From Bordetella parapertussis (GTDB lineage Bacteria; Pseudomonadota; Gammaproteobacteria; Burkholderiales; Burkholderiaceae_B), in the NCBI GenBank assembly GCA_945872285.1, contig CAMBZR010000028.1, positions 1-36,834 of the forward strand: 36,834 nucleotides of DNA. The letters run 5' to 3'. Position 1 is the first letter of the stretch, and each line of letters starts with the position of its first letter. Below the pieces are notes generated by a model, which saw only the letters and a program-made list of their open reading frames with translations, ran no database searches and had not been told where the DNA came from. A program made the position numbers and the translations under genes. Shown in pieces: positions 25,690 through 34,044 of the stretch.

Positions 25690-25804
25690 CTTCAATGACA
25701 TCTTTGTTGCCTTGAAGCGACTTTGTCACCTTGAAGCCACCTTTTAGTCCCGAAGCGACCTTCTCGCCCAGAAGCGACTTTCTTGCCTTGATGTAACTTT
25801 GCAG
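25690..25804. repeat. degenerate tandem repeat, five to six copies of an 18-21 base unit
   Basis: Successive units begin at about 25710, 25729, 25750, 25768 and 25786, with a diverged copy at 25690-25709. Their shared core is close to CCTTGAAGCGACTTT, for example CCTTGAAGCGACTTTGTCA, then CCAGAAGCGACTTTCTTG. Spacings of 19, 21, 18, 18 and 19 are not multiples of three throughout, so they do not look like coding repeats. The tract lies between the cupin and DMT genes and ends 49 bases before the DMT start codon. No spacer pattern like CRISPR is present. Confidence 0.7.
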
Positions 25805-25853
25805 TAATCAGTTCACCCTATTGGTTGGTCATCACGATTTTCTGGAGCACCTT

Positions 25854-26315
25854 TTGAGTTCAATCCGTTATGCCCTTTGGTCCGCCGCTGCCGGCGCGTT
25901 GATTCCGGTGATGGGCGTTTTGAATGCCCGCCTCGGGAAAACCCTTGGTGACCCGCTTCATGCCCCCGTCGTGTTATTCGGTGTTAGTTTTTTAGCTTGT
26001 TTATTGACGGCGATATTGTTTACCGGTGCCTTGCCCAATTGGTCAAAGCTAAGCGGGGCAAGGCCAATCGATTTTGCCGGGGGCTTAATCGTTGCGTTTT
26101 ATGTCATTAGCGTGACTTGCCTGGCCCCGAGCTTTGGCATTGCAAATGTCATTCTTTACGCAATGGTGGCGCAGATCGTTTTTTCGGGCTTCATCAACCA
26201 CTTCGGTTTGTTCGAATCGCTGGTGCAGCCGGTCAATGGGCTCAGGGTGTTTGGGATCGTTTTGTTATTGGCCGGTTTGGTCATCACCCAGATTGCTCAA
26301 GCTAAGGCGTCTTGA
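25854..26315 (+). CDS. DMT superfamily membrane protein (DUF606/YdcZ-like)
   Basis: A small 153-residue membrane protein with about four to five helices: YALWSAAAGALIPVMGVLNARLG, APVVLFGVSFLACLLTAILFTG, FAGGLIVAFYVISVTCLAPSFG, ANVILYAMVAQIVFSGFINHFG and FGIVLLLAGLVITQIA. The pattern, with PVMGVLNARLG in the first helix and SGFINHFGLF near the fourth, fits the DUF606 (DMT) half-size transporter group, which probably works as a dimer. I chose the TTG at 25854 because CTGGAG lies six to seven bases upstream; an in-frame TTG at 25821 is less well placed. The 3' end overlaps cytochrome b561 convergently by 14 bases. The substrate is unknown. Confidence 0.85.
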   Translation: MSSIRYALWSAAAGALIPVMGVLNARLGKTLGDPLHAPVVLFGVSFLACLLTAILFTGALPNWSKLSGARPIDFAGGLIVAFYVISVTCLAPSFGIANVILYAMVAQIVFSGFINHFGLFESLVQPVNGLRVFGIVLLLAGLVITQIAQAKAS

Positions 26316-26859
26316 CTGACTTGCCCGCCCACATTCGCTCAAAAATGCCATCGCGCTTGAAAAAAAGATGCACAAGAGCCGCGGTGATGTGGCAAGTAAT
26401 CAAGGCTACGAGCACAAAGGCAAGCGTGCCGTGCACCGCAAACAACTGTTTAGCTAACGCTGCGTCTTGCGTCATCCAGGGCATCGCTGGCAGGTGATAG
26501 CCCGCGACGGTAATGAGTGCCGGGTAAGCGGTCACCCCGGCCCAGCCCAAAAGCGGCACCACGAATAGCAAGGCATACAGCAGCCCGTGCATGGATTTGG
26601 CAACCAGAATGCGTATTGGTGTGAGGCTTGCAGGGTAGGCGGGTGCCGCCGTGCGCAGCTTGAAAAAAAGGCGCAGCAGCATCAGCAATAAGACAGTAAA
26701 GCCCAACGCTTTGTGCAAGCCATACAGTAGGTTGGTCTGATCATCCCACAGGTTTGCACTGGCGCGTGCCGTCATCCAAAGACCCAACACTAACAACGCC
26801 GGGACGCAGAGCGCGACGAACCAATGCAGCAGACGTTGTGCGGGGCGGTAGGGTGTCAT
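26302..26859 (-). CDS. cytochrome b561 family protein
   Basis: The 185-residue protein matches bacterial cytochrome b561 (CybB/YodB type): four membrane helices with heme-ligating His candidates at RLLHWFVAL (His12), LLYGLHKALGF, SMHGLLYALL, FAVHGTLAFVL and ITCHITAALVHLFF. It begins YRPAQRLLHWFVALCVPALLVLG and ends with the typical KRDGIFERMW. Such proteins pass electrons between quinone and a periplasmic acceptor, or oxidise superoxide to oxygen in the E. coli CybB case. The role here is not shown. It is divergent from the Old Yellow Enzyme gene across 89 bases, which may make a shared redox control region; that is inference. Confidence 0.9.
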   Translation of the reverse strand: MTPYRPAQRLLHWFVALCVPALLVLGLWMTARASANLWDDQTNLLYGLHKALGFTVLLLMLLRLFFKLRTAAPAYPASLTPIRILVAKSMHGLLYALLFVVPLLGWAGVTAYPALITVAGYHLPAMPWMTQDAALAKQLFAVHGTLAFVLVALITCHITAALVHLFFKRDGIFERMWAGKSVKTP

Positions 26860-26890
26860 ACGACCTTAATCCTCAATGTAACTTCGCCTA

Positions 26891-26906
26891 CTATACTCAA
26901 ATATAG
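26891..26906. promoter_or_regulatory. small AT-rich palindrome between divergent genes
   Basis: CTATA-CTCAAA-TATAG is a perfect 5-base inverted repeat midway between cytochrome b561 (minus) and the flavin oxidoreductase (plus). It contains TATACT on the plus strand and TATATT on the minus strand, each resembling a -10 element. No good -35 was found at the right distance, so this is only a candidate. Confidence 0.3.
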
Positions 26907-26948
26907 CAGTCACATTCAAACAAATTATTTCGAGACATCTTTTTTTCC

Positions 26949-28121
26949 ATGAACACTGATACCCCTTTATTGTTTCGCCCCATGCCTTTGCGTGGCGTGA
27001 CCTTGCCCAATCGCCTCGTGCTCGCGCCAATGATGCAATATCGCGCTGAAAACGGGTTTGCAAGTGATTGGCATTTGGCCCATTACGGCAAATTCGCCTT
27101 GGGTGGTTTTGGCACCGTGATGACTGAAGTCGTGTCGGTTGAATCAGCAGGGCGCATCACGCACGGTGATTTAGGTTTGTGGTCTGACGAATTTATTCCA
27201 GGTTTAAAGCGCGTAACGGATTTCGTTCACTCACAAGGTGCGCTGGCGGCAATTCAGATCGGTCATTCAGGGCGCAAAGGCTCAAGCCAGCGCGTCTGGG
27301 AAGGCGGTGGACCGCTGACTGCATCGGACGCTGCGCACGGCGAAGCGCCGTGGACACCGCGCGGTCCGTCTGATTTATCTTATGGGCCCGAGTTTCCGAA
27401 GCCACACGCGTTAACGGTGCCAGAGATTGAAGAACTGATCGTAAAGTTTGGGCAGGCCGTGGCGCGCGCTGATCGCGCAGGGTTTGATATCGTCGAAATT
27501 CACGGCGCACATGGGTATTTGATTTCGAGCTTTTTGAGCCCCGTCACCAATAACCGCCAAGATGCCTATGGTGGTGATTTGAACAGGCGTATGAAATTTG
27601 CGTTAGATGTTACCTCTGAGATTCGCGCAAACTGGCCAAGCCACAAGCCGCTCTTTTTTAGAATCTCGATTGAAGACGGTGCGGGCAAAGAAGGCTGGAG
27701 TCTTGACGATTCATTGGCGATTGCACCGCTCTTGGCTGAGCGCGGCGTTGACATTATCGATTGCTCATCGGGTGGGATTAACGGTTCACCGACTTTGCAA
27801 AATTCAATTAAAGGCTTGGGCTATCAAGTGCCCTATGCTGAGCAAATTAAAAACGCAGCCAAGGTCCCGAGTATGGCGGTGGGGCTGATTTTGTATCCGC
27901 AGCAAGCTGAGGATGTTGTGCAATCAGGTCAGTCTGATCTGATCGCGGTGGGCCGTCAGGCGCTTTACGATCCGTTTTGGCCGCTGCATGCCTTGCAGGC
28001 TTTGGCACCCGATGCCGAGTTTAAGCACTGGAACGAATCCTCAGGTTGGTGGCTGCAGCGCCGTGCGAACGCAATGGCGAAGTTCGGGCTGGCGCCCTCA
28101 GGCGAGCCCGTGCCAAAGTAA
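26949..28121 (+). CDS. Old Yellow Enzyme family NADH:flavin oxidoreductase (YqjM-like)
   Basis: The 390-residue protein is an FMN-containing ene-reductase-like TIM barrel. Visible features are RLVLAPMMQYRAENG near the N-terminus, WHLAHYGKFALGGFGTVMTEVVSV, IQIGHSGRKG, the substrate-binding His pair in EIHGAHGYLISSFLSPVTN, RISIEDG, SSGGI and the FMN phosphate end VGRQALYDPFWPLHA. The layout fits the YqjM class. One oddity is that the position normally holding a Cys that tunes flavin potential (MCQY or MCMY in relatives) is Met here (PMMQY). Family enzymes reduce activated C=C bonds, but XenA-like or dehydrogenase relatives exist, so the substrate is open. A strong hairpin terminator follows immediately. 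Confidence 0.92.
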   Translation: MNTDTPLLFRPMPLRGVTLPNRLVLAPMMQYRAENGFASDWHLAHYGKFALGGFGTVMTEVVSVESAGRITHGDLGLWSDEFIPGLKRVTDFVHSQGALAAIQIGHSGRKGSSQRVWEGGGPLTASDAAHGEAPWTPRGPSDLSYGPEFPKPHALTVPEIEELIVKFGQAVARADRAGFDIVEIHGAHGYLISSFLSPVTNNRQDAYGGDLNRRMKFALDVTSEIRANWPSHKPLFFRISIEDGAGKEGWSLDDSLAIAPLLAERGVDIIDCSSGGINGSPTLQNSIKGLGYQVPYAEQIKNAAKVPSMAVGLILYPQQAEDVVQSGQSDLIAVGRQALYDPFWPLHALQALAPDAEFKHWNESSGWWLQRRANAMAKFGLAPSGEPVPK

Positions 28122-28153
28122 AAAAAAACCGGCACAGAAGTCTGTGCCGGTTT
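28120..28153. terminator. bidirectional hairpin terminator between convergent genes
   Basis: AAACCGGCACAGA (28126-28138) and TCTGTGCCGGTTT (28141-28153) form a perfect 13-base stem with a 2-base AG loop. The A-run at 28120-28128 becomes a U-tract for transcripts from the minus-strand Bug gene, so it is best read as that gene's terminator. On the plus strand the stem is followed only by TTT, so it may act less well for the flavin oxidoreductase. Confidence 0.92.
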
Positions 28154-28161
28154 GTGCGCGC

Positions 28162-29139
28162 TTAGTCGGTGAGCTTGATCCCTGACGCTTTCACCAAGGC
28201 ACCCCACTTGGCGTAATCCGCTTTGACAAATTCGGCAAACGCCTGCTGGGTGCCCCCCCCCGCAGAGACCCCGCCTGCTTTGAACTTTTCGATGAGGTCG
28301 GGCGATTGCAAGACACGGTTCGTTTCTTTGTTTAAAAGAGCGATGACGTTTGGCGGGGTGCCGGCAGGGGCAAACATCCCCATCCAAATATTGAAATCCA
28401 TCCCTTTTGCGCCGCTTTCATCGAGCGTTGGGATATCAGGAAAATCAACCGAGCGTTTTGCCGTTGTGACGGCAACCCCAGTGAGCCTGCCGCTTTTCAT
28501 GAGCGGGACAAGCGAAGTGAGCGTGCCAATATATACATCAACCGAACCTCCCATGACGTCGGTGATGGCGGGCGATGCACCCTTGTAGGGCACTTGCAGC
28601 AAATTGATGTTGGTACGTTTCTTAAAATCCTCGCCAACCAGATGGCCAAGCGTACCTGCACCGGCGGTTGACCACTTCAAACCCTCGGGAGTTTTGCCCT
28701 TTGCGATTAAGTCTTGCGGGGTTTTAATGCTTGAGTTGGCTGCGCTGCCAACTGCTGCGGGGGTGACTGAGAGCTGCACCACTGGCGTAAAGCTCTTCAC
28801 ACTGTCATATGACAGGTTGGTGTACAGCCAGGGGCCGAGCATCATGTTGTCTGTTTGACCCATCACCAGGGTGTAGCCATCTGCCGGTGCTTTTGACGCA
28901 GCCTCGATGGCGAGGTTTCCGCCGGCGCCGGGGCGGTTTTCAAGCACGATCTGCCAGCCAGTCAGTTCGCCGAGTTTGGTGCCCACCATGCGTGAAACGA
29001 AGTCGGTTCCACCACCTGGGGGGAAGGGGATCAAAATCTTGATGGGCTTATCAGGATAAGCCTGTGCAGCGGCCGCGAACGAAACCGTTGCCAGCGCTGT
29101 GGTCAGGGCGAGTTGCGCAAGGCGCGTAAGAGTATTCAT
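28162..29139 (-). CDS. Bug family (TctC-like) periplasmic substrate-binding protein
   Basis: A 325-residue Bug receptor with a cleaved signal peptide (LALTTALATVSFAAAAQA, ending near residue 27) and the signature YPDKPIKILIPFPPGGGTDFVSRMV. Other family segments are VLENRPGAGGNLAIEAASKAPADGYTLVMG, LLQVPYKGASPAITDVMGGSVDVYIG and RSVDFPDIPTLDESG, and it ends with AEFVKADYAKWGALVKASGIKL. It is a diverged paralogue of the Bug gene at 23323-24312. No TctA/TctB membrane genes lie nearby, which is common for this family. It is convergent with the flavin oxidoreductase and divergent from the peptide-type ABC operon. The ligand is unknown. Confidence 0.94.
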   Translation of the reverse strand: MNTLTRLAQLALTTALATVSFAAAAQAYPDKPIKILIPFPPGGGTDFVSRMVGTKLGELTGWQIVLENRPGAGGNLAIEAASKAPADGYTLVMGQTDNMMLGPWLYTNLSYDSVKSFTPVVQLSVTPAAVGSAANSSIKTPQDLIAKGKTPEGLKWSTAGAGTLGHLVGEDFKKRTNINLLQVPYKGASPAITDVMGGSVDVYIGTLTSLVPLMKSGRLTGVAVTTAKRSVDFPDIPTLDESGAKGMDFNIWMGMFAPAGTPPNVIALLNKETNRVLQSPDLIEKFKAGGVSAGGGTQQAFAEFVKADYAKWGALVKASGIKLTD

Positions 29140-29490
29140 CGGTTTGCTCCGAGTGCGATAGGTATAAGGGACAAAAAATCAGGGTAAACAGAAATTGCTA
29201 TTATCAATTCTAGGCGATAGACTCACTTAGCGCCTGAATTGCGTGGCTAAATAAAGATTAGCCACAGGTCTTGTTGTACAAACTTGCATTCGCTAATTTT
29301 TTGAGTGGTTGCTGGAGTTTTTGGGGCTGTTAGCCAAAGACCGAAGTACTCGGGTTGAGGGCTGATTTTTAGTGAATGTTAGCCAACGATTTGGGTATGT
29401 GAATCGGCGGTTACTTTTATCAGGCATGTTTTTTGCTTTGTCATCCGAAGTTTAAACAGAAGAAGCGTTCTTAATCACAAGGGGTTATTT
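29140..29490. other. 351-base intergenic control region between Bug gene and ABC operon
   Basis: This AT-rich gap should carry promoters for both divergent transcripts. Its most marked element is a perfect 8-base inverted repeat at 29243-29265, GTGGCTAA-ATAAAGA-TTAGCCAC. The half-sequence TTAGCCA recurs as direct copies at 29330-29336 and 29379-29385, making three on one strand. No U-tract follows the palindrome, so it looks more like a protein-binding operator than a terminator. No promoter could be assigned with confidence. Confidence 0.55.
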
Positions 29491-31092
29491 ATGAATTTCA
29501 ATCGTCGCGATTTGCTGAAAGGCGCCGCCGGCTTGAGTCTCGCCGCTACCGGCATGATTGGGGCACCAGCATTTTCACAATCTTCAAGCCGCGTGCTTAA
29601 GTTTGTGCCACAGGCCAATCTGGCTAACTTTGACCCAATTTGGGGCACGCAGTATGTCGTGCGCAATGCCTCGCAATTGGTTTGGGACACACTTTACGGT
29701 TGTGACGACAAGCTGATACCTAAGCGTCAAATGATCGAAAGCGAAGAAGTCAGCAGCGACGGTCTGACCTGGACGTTTAAATTGCGCTCTGGCTTAAAGT
29801 TTCATGACGGCGCGCCCGTGCGTGCGGTTGACTGTGTGGCCAGTATCACTCGTTGGTCGGCACGTGACCCGATGGGCTTGATGCTGAAAGCGCTGCAAAA
29901 AGAGTTGGTCGCAGTCAATGACACGACCTTCAAGTGGGTGCTCTCTGCTCCGTATCCAAAAATGATGTTGGCGCTGGGTAAAGTCGGTACGCCGTGCTGT
30001 TTCATCATGCCCGAGCGCATTGCTAAAACCGACCCGTTCAAACAAATCGAAGAGTACATCGGCTCTGGCCCAATGAAGTTTGGCCGCAGCGAATGGAAAC
30101 CAGGTGCGCTGGCCGTGTTTGAACGCTTTAACGATTATCAGCCGCGCAATGAGCCTACCAACTGGTATTCGGGTGGCAAAGTCATCAATTTCGATCGTAT
30201 TGAATGGATCATCATGCCCGATCCAGCCACCGCCTCAGCCGCGCTGCAGAACGGTGAAGTCGACTGGTGGGAAAGCCCGATTTCTGACTTGGTCCCTTTG
30301 CTCAAGCGTAATCGCAACATCTCGGTCGATATCGCTGATCCGCTCGGTAACATCGGTTCGTTCCGCTTGAATCATATGCACGCACCCTTCAATGACGTCA
30401 AAATCCGTCGCGCCGTGCAAATGGCCGTCAACCAAGAGAATTACATGCGGGCCGTGGTCGGCTCAGATGAAAAACTCTGGAAAAAATGCCCAAGCTTCTT
30501 TACTCCAGGCACCGCACTCTATTCAGAGGCCGGTGGCGATGTGTTCAAAGGCTCTGGCAACATTGAAGGCGCCAAGAAGCTCTTGGCAGAGGCCGGCTAT
30601 AAAGGCCAGCCTGTTACCTGCTTGGTCGCACAAGACAATCCCTTCACCAAGGCAATGGGCGAGATCACCGCCGACATCCTGAAAAAGATCGGGATGAACG
30701 TTGACTTTGTGGCGACTGACTGGGGTACGGTTGGACAGCGTCGTGCGTCGAAGAACGAGCCCGGCAAAGGCGGATGGGGCATGTTCCATACGTGGCATGC
30801 TGGTGCTGATACCGCAACGATTGCCGGTAACGTCGGCGTACGTGCCAACGGTGAGAAGGCCTGGTTTGGCTGGCCCTCGAACGCCGATGTTGAGAAAGGT
30901 GTCGATGCTTGGTTTGCAGCGCCTAACCTCGAGGCTGAAAAAGCCGCGATTGCCGCGACTAACAAAGCAGCCATGGAAGATGTTGTCTACATCCCCACGG
31001 GCTTCTTCTACTCGTACCAAGCCTGGCGTAAAAATGTCACCGGTATTGTGGGCGGCCCACTGCCTTGGTTTGCAGGCGTTAAAAAAACTTAA
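29491..31092 (+). CDS. peptide/nickel-type ABC transporter substrate-binding protein (SBP family 5), Tat-exported
   Basis: The 533-residue protein starts MNFNRRDLLKGAAGLSLAATG, a twin-arginine signal with RRDLLKG, and is probably cleaved after ...PAFSQ. The rest is a family 5 solute-binding protein, with LANFDPIWGTQYVVRNASQLVWDTLYG, TWTFKLRSGLKFHDGAPVRAVDCVASI, YIGSGPMKF and VKIRRAVQMAVNQENYM. Such proteins bind peptides, nickel chelates, glutathione or opines. The following permease and ATPase genes complete an importer. AAGGGG about six bases before the ATG is a fair ribosome-binding site. Tat export is less usual than Sec for this family but is common in Burkholderiales. The ligand cannot be inferred. 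Confidence 0.93.
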   Translation: MNFNRRDLLKGAAGLSLAATGMIGAPAFSQSSSRVLKFVPQANLANFDPIWGTQYVVRNASQLVWDTLYGCDDKLIPKRQMIESEEVSSDGLTWTFKLRSGLKFHDGAPVRAVDCVASITRWSARDPMGLMLKALQKELVAVNDTTFKWVLSAPYPKMMLALGKVGTPCCFIMPERIAKTDPFKQIEEYIGSGPMKFGRSEWKPGALAVFERFNDYQPRNEPTNWYSGGKVINFDRIEWIIMPDPATASAALQNGEVDWWESPISDLVPLLKRNRNISVDIADPLGNIGSFRLNHMHAPFNDVKIRRAVQMAVNQENYMRAVVGSDEKLWKKCPSFFTPGTALYSEAGGDVFKGSGNIEGAKKLLAEAGYKGQPVTCLVAQDNPFTKAMGEITADILKKIGMNVDFVATDWGTVGQRRASKNEPGKGGWGMFHTWHAGADTATIAGNVGVRANGEKAWFGWPSNADVEKGVDAWFAAPNLEAEKAAIAATNKAAMEDVVYIPTGFFYSYQAWRKNVTGIVGGPLPWFAGVKKT

Positions 31093-31146
31093 TCTCTTCG
31101 CTTAAGTTTTCGCTCAGCGTGTATCCTTCGATGCCCGCTGAGCGAA
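31084..31146 (+). other. two overlapping inverted repeats between binding-protein and permease genes
   Basis: The first repeat is AAAACTTAA-TCTCTTCGC-TTAAGTTTT at 31084-31110, which includes the stop codon of the binding-protein gene. The second is TTCGCTCAGCG (31109-31119) pairing with CGCTGAGCGAA (31136-31146), an 11-base perfect stem with a 16-base loop. They share bases 31109-31110. No T-run follows the second stem. Such hairpins after binding-protein genes commonly protect the upstream mRNA or cause partial termination, so that the binding protein is made in excess of the permease; this role is inferred. Confidence 0.7.
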
Positions 31147-31206
31147 TTGCTTGACGCCTTTCGCTTTGCGTGGGGTTCGCTGTGCCTGACGGATTCAAAT
31201 ACATTT

Positions 31207-32148
31207 ATGTTTAGTTATATTCTTAGACGCGTCTTTGCGACCATCCCAGTGATGATGGTTGTGGCGCTTTTTGTGTTCAGCCTGCTCTACATTGCGCCGG
31301 GTGATCCAGCGGCTGTGATCGCAGGGGATCAGGCAAGCCCTGATGATGTTGAGAAAATCCGCAAAAGCCTCGGCCTAGACAGGCCCTTCTTGGTAAGGTT
31401 TTCTGAATGGTTCTTTAGTTTGCTTCAAGGTGACTTGGGCACCTCGATGTTTACCGGAATGCCCGTGCGTGAGTTGATCGCGCAACGCGTTGAACCCACC
31501 CTGTCACTAATGGTGATGACGCTGATTATCGCGATTACGATCGCCGTTCCTATCGGCGTCATCGCCGCTTCAAAAGTCGGCACGTGGATCGACCGCGGCA
31601 TTATGGCGATCTCGGTGGCGGGCTTCTCGGTACCGGTGTTTGTGGTGGGTTACTTGCTGGCTTATTTTTTAGCGCTCGAACTTGATTGGTTTCCAGTGCA
31701 AGGCTATGTCTCTTTTTCAAAAGGCTTTTGGCCTTGGTTCGAAACGCTCGTGTTGCCCTCCATTGCACTGGGCTTTGTCTATATCGCCCTGATCGCGCGT
31801 ATTACCCGCGCCACGATGCTTGAAGTGTTGTCGCAAGATTACATACGCACCGCGAAGGCGAAAGGCATGGGACAAGTGGGTATCCTGTTTTTACATGCCT
31901 TAAAAAACGCTGCGGTACCGATCGTGACCGTGATCGGAATTGGTATTGCCTTGTTAATAGGTGGCGCCGTCGTCACAGAGAGTGTGTTTGCGATTCCAGG
32001 GCTCGGCCGCCTGACGATTGATGCTATTGTGCGGCGCGACTACCCTCTGATTCAGGGTTTGGTGGTTGTGTTCAGCTTTGTCTACGTGCTGGTGAACCTG
32101 CTTGTTGACGTAATTTATACCTTAGTTGATCCCAGGATTCGTTACTAA
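31207..32148 (+). CDS. ABC transporter permease, DppB-like
   Basis: From the ATG at 31207 the protein has 313 residues and begins MFSYILRRVFATIPVMMVVA, the typical start of DppB/OppB/NikB permeases. The open frame from TTG at 31147 would add sequence lying beside the intergenic hairpin. Six membrane helices are expected. The periplasmic region has LYIAPGDPAAVIAGDQASPDDVEKIRKSLGLDRP, and the cytoplasmic EAA loop is DYIRTAKAKGMGQVGILFLHALKNA, which couples to the ATPases. It ends with the family-typical VDVIYTLVDPRIRY. The stop overlaps the next ATG as TAATG. It forms the membrane channel with the following gene. Confidence 0.93.
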   Translation: MFSYILRRVFATIPVMMVVALFVFSLLYIAPGDPAAVIAGDQASPDDVEKIRKSLGLDRPFLVRFSEWFFSLLQGDLGTSMFTGMPVRELIAQRVEPTLSLMVMTLIIAITIAVPIGVIAASKVGTWIDRGIMAISVAGFSVPVFVVGYLLAYFLALELDWFPVQGYVSFSKGFWPWFETLVLPSIALGFVYIALIARITRATMLEVLSQDYIRTAKAKGMGQVGILFLHALKNAAVPIVTVIGIGIALLIGGAVVTESVFAIPGLGRLTIDAIVRRDYPLIQGLVVVFSFVYVLVNLLVDVIYTLVDPRIRY

Positions 32149-33038
32149 TGACCCTTTATGCTGCAGCGCCCGCGTTGCCCGATATTCTGCCCTCCAAGCG
32201 TCTGCGCACTGGCTGGACCGGTTTCTTGTTAAGCAACCCAACGATTGCGATTGGTTTGGGTTTGTTGGTTTGTATGCTGTTCTTAGCGTTGGCCGCTCCT
32301 TGGTTAGGGACCGTTGATCCGACTGCGCTCGAACCTATCAAACGTAATCGTGAGCCCTCGCTTGAATATTGGTTTGGTACCGATGCCTTCGGCCGGGATA
32401 TCTACTCGCGCGTGCTGTATGGCGCGCGGGTGTCGTTAACGGTTGGTTTTTCGGTGGCCTTATTGGCGTCTGCAAGTGGGCTGCTGATTGGCTTAGTATC
32501 GGGCACGATCCGTCGCGCTGATTCGATCATTATGCGCATCATGGATGGCTTGATGTCGATCCCGCCTATTTTGCTGGCGATTGCGTTGATGGCATTGACC
32601 CGTGCCAGCGTCCAGAACGTGATCATCGCGATTACCATCGCCGAGATTCCGCGTGTATCGCGACTTGTGCGGGGTGTGGTCTTGACCTTGCGCGAGCAAC
32701 CCTATGTGGATGCCGCAATCTCTTGCGGTTGTCGCACCCCCATGCTGATCTGGCGCCATATCCTACCCAACACGCTTGCGCCGCTAACAGTGCAAGCAAC
32801 GTATATTTGCGCCTCGGCAATGATTACCGAATCGATCTTGTCATTTATCGGTGCGGGTGTGCCACCAATCATCCCGTCGTGGGGCAATATTATGGCCGAT
32901 GGTCGTACGCTGTTTCAGATCAAGCCCTACATTATTTTCTTTCCGGCAGTGTTTTTATCACTGACGGTTTTAGCAGTGAATTTGTTGGGCGACGGCTTTC
33001 GCGATGTGCTAGACCCGCGCAAGTCTAAGTCGGCTTAA
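32148..33038 (+). CDS. ABC transporter permease, DppC-like
   Basis: The 296-residue protein pairs with the DppB-like permease. It starts by one-base overlap with the previous stop. An N-terminal cytoplasmic extension leads to the first helix ([25 protein letters not shown]), then the conserved [24 protein letters not shown] of DppC/OppC proteins. The EAA loop is [29 protein letters not shown]; the usual AA-x-x-x-G spacing is kept, with a Cys pair in the middle. The final part has [25 protein letters not shown] and ends [14 protein letters not shown]. Five to six helices are expected. An AGGAG site for the next gene follows its stop. Confidence 0.93.
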   Translation: MTLYAAAPALPDILPSKRLRTGWTGFLLSNPTIAIGLGLLVCMLFLALAAPWLGTVDPTALEPIKRNREPSLEYWFGTDAFGRDIYSRVLYGARVSLTVGFSVALLASASGLLIGLVSGTIRRADSIIMRIMDGLMSIPPILLAIALMALTRASVQNVIIAITIAEIPRVSRLVRGVVLTLREQPYVDAAISCGCRTPMLIWRHILPNTLAPLTVQATYICASAMITESILSFIGAGVPPIIPSWGNIMADGRTLFQIKPYIIFFPAVFLSLTVLAVNLLGDGFRDVLDPRKSKSA

Positions 33039-33051
33039 CAGGAGAACTCTT

Positions 33052-34044
33052 TTGGCACTGCTTGAAGTTGAAAATTTACAAACGCACTTTCGCACTCCTG
33101 ATGGCGTGAATCGCGCCGTTGATGGCGTGAGCTTTTCAGTGAACGAAGGCGAAACGCTTGCGATCGTTGGTGAGTCGGGTTGCGGCAAGTCGGTGACGGC
33201 CATGTCGATTTTGAGATTGATCTTAGAGCCGCCCGGAAAAATCGCCGGTTCGATTCGTTTTATGGATCAAGATCTCTTAACCCTCTCTGAAAAACAAATG
33301 CGCTCGATTCGCGGCAATGCGATTTCGATGATTTTTCAAGAGCCAATGACTAGCCTGAATCCTGTGCTGACGATCGGTCGGCAGTTACGCGAAACCTTGT
33401 TATTGCACCAGGCGATCAGCAGCCAGCAGGCAAACGCTCGCGCGACTGAGATGCTCGAACTCGTTGGCATTTCAGAGGCGCCGCGCCGTTTAACGGAATA
33501 TCCTCATCAATTGTCAGGCGGCATGCGCCAGCGTGTCATGATCGCGATGGCGCTGGCCTGTAATCCACGTTTATTGATCGCTGATGAGCCGACCACGGCT
33601 TTGGATGTCACGATTCAAGCGCAGATTCTGGACTTGATGGCAGATCTTAAAAATAAGATTGGTGCGGCGATTGTTTTGATCACGCATGATCTGGGTGTGG
33701 TGGCCGAGGTCGCCGAGCGTGTGATGGTGATGTACGCGGGTCGCAAGGTTGAAGAGGCGCCTGTCGGTGAATTATTTGCCCATCCCCTGCATCCGTACAC
33801 GCAGGGTCTGTTGGGTGCAGTGCCTAAACTAGGTGCATCTTTGCAGGGTCATACCTCGCGCTTAAAAGAAATTCCGGGTCTGGTGCCAAGCTTGAAGCAA
33901 AAGATAAAAGGCTGCGTCTTCGCGTCGCGTTGCCCGTTGGCAAAAGAGCCTTGCCACGAGATCGCGCCTGCGATGCAAAATAAGGGGCACGGGCATTTGG
34001 TTGCCTGTCACTTTGCGGGCGAACTGGCCTTTGCTAATGAATAA
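33052..34044 (+). CDS. ABC transporter ATP-binding protein, DppD-like
   Basis: The 330-residue ATPase starts with TTG at 33052, with AGGAG seven bases upstream at 33040-33044, and reads (M)[12 protein letters not shown]. Walker A is GESGCGKSV, the Q-loop is [12 protein letters not shown], the signature is [15 protein letters not shown], Walker B is [14 protein letters not shown] and the switch His is in [11 protein letters not shown]. The C-terminal oligopeptide-type extension has the Cys cluster [15 protein letters not shown], which in relatives binds an iron-sulfur cluster or metal. It would form a heterodimer with the next gene product. It overlaps the next gene by eight bases. Confidence 0.94.
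   Translation: MALLEVENLQTHFRTPDGVNRAVDGVSFSVNEGETLAIVGESGCGKSVTAMSILRLILEPPGKIAGSIRFMDQDLLTLSEKQMRSIRGNAISMIFQEPMTSLNPVLTIGRQLRETLLLHQAISSQQANARATEMLELVGISEAPRRLTEYPHQLSGGMRQRVMIAMALACNPRLLIADEPTTALDVTIQAQILDLMADLKNKIGAAIVLITHDLGVVAEVAERVMVMYAGRKVEEAPVGELFAHPLHPYTQGLLGAVPKLGASLQGHTSRLKEIPGLVPSLKQKIKGCVFASRCPLAKEPCHEIAPAMQNKGHGHLVACHFAGELAFANE

Noticed and set aside
25690..25804. CRISPR-like array
   Set aside because: Units are adjacent and degenerate, with no unique spacers and no cas genes.
25660..25815. Minus-strand reading of the tandem repeat, which gives a Lys-rich peptide ending DVIEATKLAKR
   Set aside because: There is no ATG in the frame, a stop lies just upstream, and repeat lengths break the frame in part, so it is not supported as a gene.
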